This document shows, piece after piece, positions 60,843-64,000 of a stretch of 64,000 nt of DNA. The notes beneath the pieces were generated by a model. The model saw only the letters and a list, made by a program, of their open reading frames with translations, made no database searches and was not told where the DNA came from. Both the position numbers and the translations under genes were made by a program. How positions within the stretch are numbered: the first letter of the stretch is position 1; each line of letters begins with the position of its first letter. Origin of the DNA: Brugia malayi (lineage: Eukaryota; Nematoda; Chromadorea; Rhabditida; Onchocercidae); contig NW_025062479.1 in NCBI RefSeq assembly GCF_000002995.4, forward strand, positions 18,906,721 to 18,970,720, in the 5' to 3' direction.

Positions 60843-62316
60843 TCTTTTTTCCTTCTGAAACAATGCATTTATTGTTGTCAAAAAATCGCACTGTATTGTT
60901 TCGTACAGTATAGTTAAATTGAACTTCCCAACAGAAGACTTGTCCAGAATACGTCTAATAAAGCTTCCCGAAAAATCCAGCCCCACTTAACTCTCCTCCA
61001 GAAACATTCCACATAACTACCAAAGCATCTACAACGGGAAGAAACCAACCGTGAAATACCATAAGGCAACTGCAAAACTGCTTGGTCAATGAATGCTGGT
61101 ATCACGCAAGTAAGTTTTTATCTCTTTACTTAAGTCTGATTAAAAGTAGTGTTGTAGGTACGGCGTTGTCTTTGAGCAGTCCTTCAATAGTTTGTCTATA
61201 ATCACTTCTCAGCATGCGGCACGGACGAACTGCGCGATGCAGTAGTGCTTGTATGTTGGCTATAGTATTTCATCGTATATGCGACATGCATCGAACAGTA
61301 TGAAGTTCCATGCTCTTTCGCTATACATTCCTGTATTGATAACACAGGAGTTTATGCTATATGGTCATTTTAGTTGGGTTATTAAAGTTTAATTCGTACT
61401 TTCTAGCTCAAAGAATTCCTTACGATTTACAATACTCTGACAGATTCGTGTTTTCGGGCGTGCATCCGAGAATTCAACCATCATCAGCTAATTGAATCCG
61501 AAGCGGAATGTATCAACAAATGTAGTTTTTTTTATTCATATCTCCAACTTAGGAATATGCTTGATTATTTGAAGCACATGCGAATTGAATGGGCTGCACA
61601 TCTAAATTAGAAAACGGTCCTGTAGAATCCACACATTTGTCTGGTCATGCATCCACTTATCTAAATGTTTAAATTCTATGCACTGCAGAGTTTATCAGAA
61701 GCGTTGGTTACGATTAAAGTATTTCTCGCTGACAGAATTTTCTAAGACTTCCAAGATGCCGTATTTGAGTTTTAATATAAGTATTAGGTATTAAGTATTA
61801 AATATTACATTAACACCGCATATCTTTGTTTCATTATCTTTTTTTTTTCTCAGAACTTCTTGGACGTGTATTGCGTGTAATTTCTTTTTCTTCCAAAACC
61901 GTGCCATAATATTGTTTAAGTGGAGTTTCATAGAAAATCAGATAATAAGTATTAAATTTTGTATTTTCGTTGTTATTTGTCGTATTCCTGCATGCCATTG
62001 AAAATACCACCACTACTTTTAATTGAAAAACTTCAAGGACACTAAACATCCGTTCCTATTAAGTTTTTCAAAGATCAAAGTACTTGTTGTTAAAGGAATT
62101 TTTGGGACTTTTAAAACGCCATATTTGAGTGTTAATATAAAGCATTATATTTTTGCAGGCATTGATAAGCACATGCGGACAAGTCAACGTCTGATGCTGA
62201 TATTTGCCGAACAAGCTCCAAATAAGTTATTTAAAAAGGAAGAATCATCGAAATAACAGTTCTTGCTTCTTCGAGCTGTTTTGTTTTTTTCATTTTGCAT
62301 GCATTCAATTTTGCAG
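60843..62316. promoter_or_regulatory. Divergent intergenic region SLU7 / EXOSC4
   Basis: About 1.5 kb between two head-to-head genes, probably holding both promoters. SLU7 has a likely trans-splice acceptor at 60855-60856. A diverged direct repeat of about 40 bases is seen at about 61752-61790 and 62113-62150 (GCCRTATTTGAGTKTTAATA). No gene is supported. Confidence 0.4.
62310..62316 (+). promoter_or_regulatory. Probable SL trans-splice acceptor of EXOSC4
   Basis: TTTTGCAG lies 5 nt before the ATG at 62322 that aligns with the start of RRP41 proteins. No upstream coding exon fits, so leader addition is the simplest reading. Confidence 0.5.
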
Positions 62317-62321
62317 AAGTT

Positions 62322-63763
62322 ATGAGTATCATATCAGAGCACGGTTTCCGTCAAGATGGTCGAAAGCCACATCAAATTCGGAATCTAAATTATAAACTGG
62401 GAGTCTATTCACAAGCTGATGGTTCAGCGTACCTTGAACAAGGCAACACTAAGGTTTTTTCATTGTTTCTTTTAATGCTGGTTGTTTAAGTTGCTATCCC
62501 AAACCGTGCAATGCAATGATATTTGAGGAAGTGAAAGTGGGACTACTCTGATTAGTTATTTTAAGATAAGAATTTTCCCTATTTATTTCTGCAAGTACAC
62601 TCTATCGCACTCACCAAAATAGAATGCTAAACTTCTGTATATTTTTCATATGTGTTTGAGCAGATGTGGTTTAGGTTCTTTGCGCAGTATATGGTCCTTA
62701 CGAACCTAAACAACGAAGCCGTTTGTTAGAGGATCGTTGCATCATCAACTGTCAATATAGCATGGCCACATTCTCAACTAATGAGCGGAAGGTTTATTTT
62801 ATTCTAAAATGTATATCGAAGTTGAAAATAATTTATCATTTATCTATTACATATTGTAAGAGAGTCAGTAAATATATGTGACTTCTCGGTTACAGTTACG
62901 TGAAATTTATTGCTTTAGGAACGACCACGAGGAGATCGTCGGTCGCTAGAATTTGCTCGGTTAATGGAAAAAGCGTTCGAAGAAGCAATTCTGACAGAAA
63001 ATTATCCACGATCTCAAATTGATGTTTTTTGCGAATTGTTGCAGGTACTGATCTTATAGTGTTTACACTTGTGTTTCCATCGTTATCAACACTATCACTT
63101 ATACCTAGCTCAACCAGTTGTTGATTTTAGGTCTTAACCGACTGTATTTGTTGTTTTAGTATGAGCAAAGATTTTGACACATGTATCATACATGTATGAT
63201 AATACCTTCATATTGCCATTCCTATTTTGTATTGAGTGTCTGGAAGGGATTTTTTTTTTTTAGAGAAAAATTTTCTTTATATAAGTTTTTTTTTTCAGGA
63301 AATTCTGTATATTTTTCTTCAGAATCATATGTGCTATCTAAAACATTTGCTTTACGATATTTCTTTTGCGACTTTTTTTCTTTTTCAGGCGGATGGAAGT
63401 CATCTTGCTGCATGTGTCAATGTGGGAACGTTAGCACTTGCTGATGCAGGTGTGCCAATGCGTGGTCTGGTTGCGGCAGCATCATGTGCTTGTGCACCTG
63501 GTGGATTAGCATGTGTAGATGTCAATTCGCGTGAAGAAATGGGTATTGTTCCTCGACTAACAGTGGCTACAATATCGGGGCAAGATGCAGTTGTGATGGC
63601 GGAGTTACAAAATAGGCTGCACAAGAATCATCTAATGGTGATACTGGGAAATGCCCGAAAAGCAACAGCTCATGTACACTCATGTCTCGAAGCTGCCGTA
63701 TTGACTCATATTAAAGCTGCCATTGGTTTACCTTCCGATAGTGATGTGGAACGTGATAGCTAG
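62322..63763 (+). CDS. EXOSC4: RNA exosome subunit RRP41 (EXOSC4)
   Basis: RNase PH-like subunit of the six-membered exosome ring, acting in 3'-5' RNA processing and decay in nucleus and cytoplasm. Exons: 62322-62453, 62675-62791, 62919-63043, 63389-63763, all in phase; about 249 residues, the usual length for the family. Motifs in order: SEHGFRQDGRK, YSQADGSAYLEQGNTK, VLCAVYGPYEPKQRSR, NCQYSMATFSTNERK, PRGDRRSLEFARLMEKAFE, PRSQIDVFCELLQADGSHLA and AGVPMRGLVAAASCAC. As in other animal RRP41 proteins, the phosphorolytic residues need not be functional. The last exon is more GC-rich than its surroundings. An AUG further upstream (62295 region) has no support. Confidence 0.95.
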
Positions 63764-64000
63764 CATTTGATGTGCTGACTAAATAGCAAAAATATCTCGT
63801 TTTAAAGACACTTCGTTTTATTGTTTTCAGAGAATTAGTATGAATTTCAAAGAAATATGGAATACTTTAATGGAATGATTTTGTTTTGTTTGGACAGATT
63901 TTTTCAACTTATCGATATTAAATGTGTTTTTTGTTGGTTATTTATCAATGGACCATTTGTTTATGCCTTTTATTCGATTTTATTGGTTTAAAATTTCCTT
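63764..64000. other. 3' flank of EXOSC4
   Basis: AT-rich 3' UTR and downstream sequence. No canonical AATAAA is seen close to the stop. Nothing else is visible up to the window edge. Confidence 0.5.

Overview
The window is nuclear DNA of a nematode, most likely a filarial/onchocercid spirurid. The evidence is AT-rich sequence, genes cut into many short exons with TTTCAG-type acceptors, probable trans-splice acceptors just upstream of several start codons, a perfect copy of the 22-nt nematode spliced leader SL1 (7945-7966), and a BEL/Pao-type retroelement fragment. The species assignment is inference; the nematode assignment is firm. No single ORF spans a gene, so all models below were assembled by joining exons on splice signals, reading phase and protein family resemblance.

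Layout. 1-2.9 kb: no supported gene. 3.36-6.1 kb (+): orphan rhodopsin-type GPCR. 7.25-8.84 kb: a broken BEL/Pao-like element with inverted arms, a gag-type zinc knuckle and the embedded SL1. 9.07-11.89 kb (+): UQCC1/CBP3, a complex III assembly chaperone. 11.9-17.8 kb: gene-poor. 17.8-27.34 kb (+): aspartyl/asparaginyl beta-hydroxylase (ASPH-like), with its second iron-ligand histidine replaced by Gln. 27.3-29.8 kb: gene-poor. 29.83-41.85 kb (-): an ABCC5/MRP-5 ABC transporter in at least 32 exons. 41.9-49.0 kb: gene-poor, with one orphan exon and a dispersed repeat. 49.0-52.2 kb (+): an FBXO9-type F-box protein broken by an in-frame TAA and a frameshift. 53.93-55.88 kb (-): PLPP6-type polyisoprenoid phosphatase. 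56.54-60.84 kb (-): splicing factor SLU7. 62.32-63.76 kb (+): RRP41/EXOSC4 RNA exosome subunit.

Most genes are conserved eukaryotic housekeeping genes (RNA processing, ubiquitin ligase adaptor, respiratory complex assembly, ER enzymes) with no evident shared pathway. PLPP6 lies 665 bp downstream of SLU7 on the same strand, so co-transcription is possible but unproven. SLU7 and EXOSC4 are divergent and may share a 1.5-kb promoter region.

The most notable signals are the SL1 copy inside the retroelement fragment, the missing catalytic histidine of the ASPH-like enzyme, the double break in the F-box gene, three GC-AG introns forced by phase and homology, the lost H-loop histidine in NBD1 of the MRP-5 transporter, and a microRNA-like hairpin near 18.2 kb.
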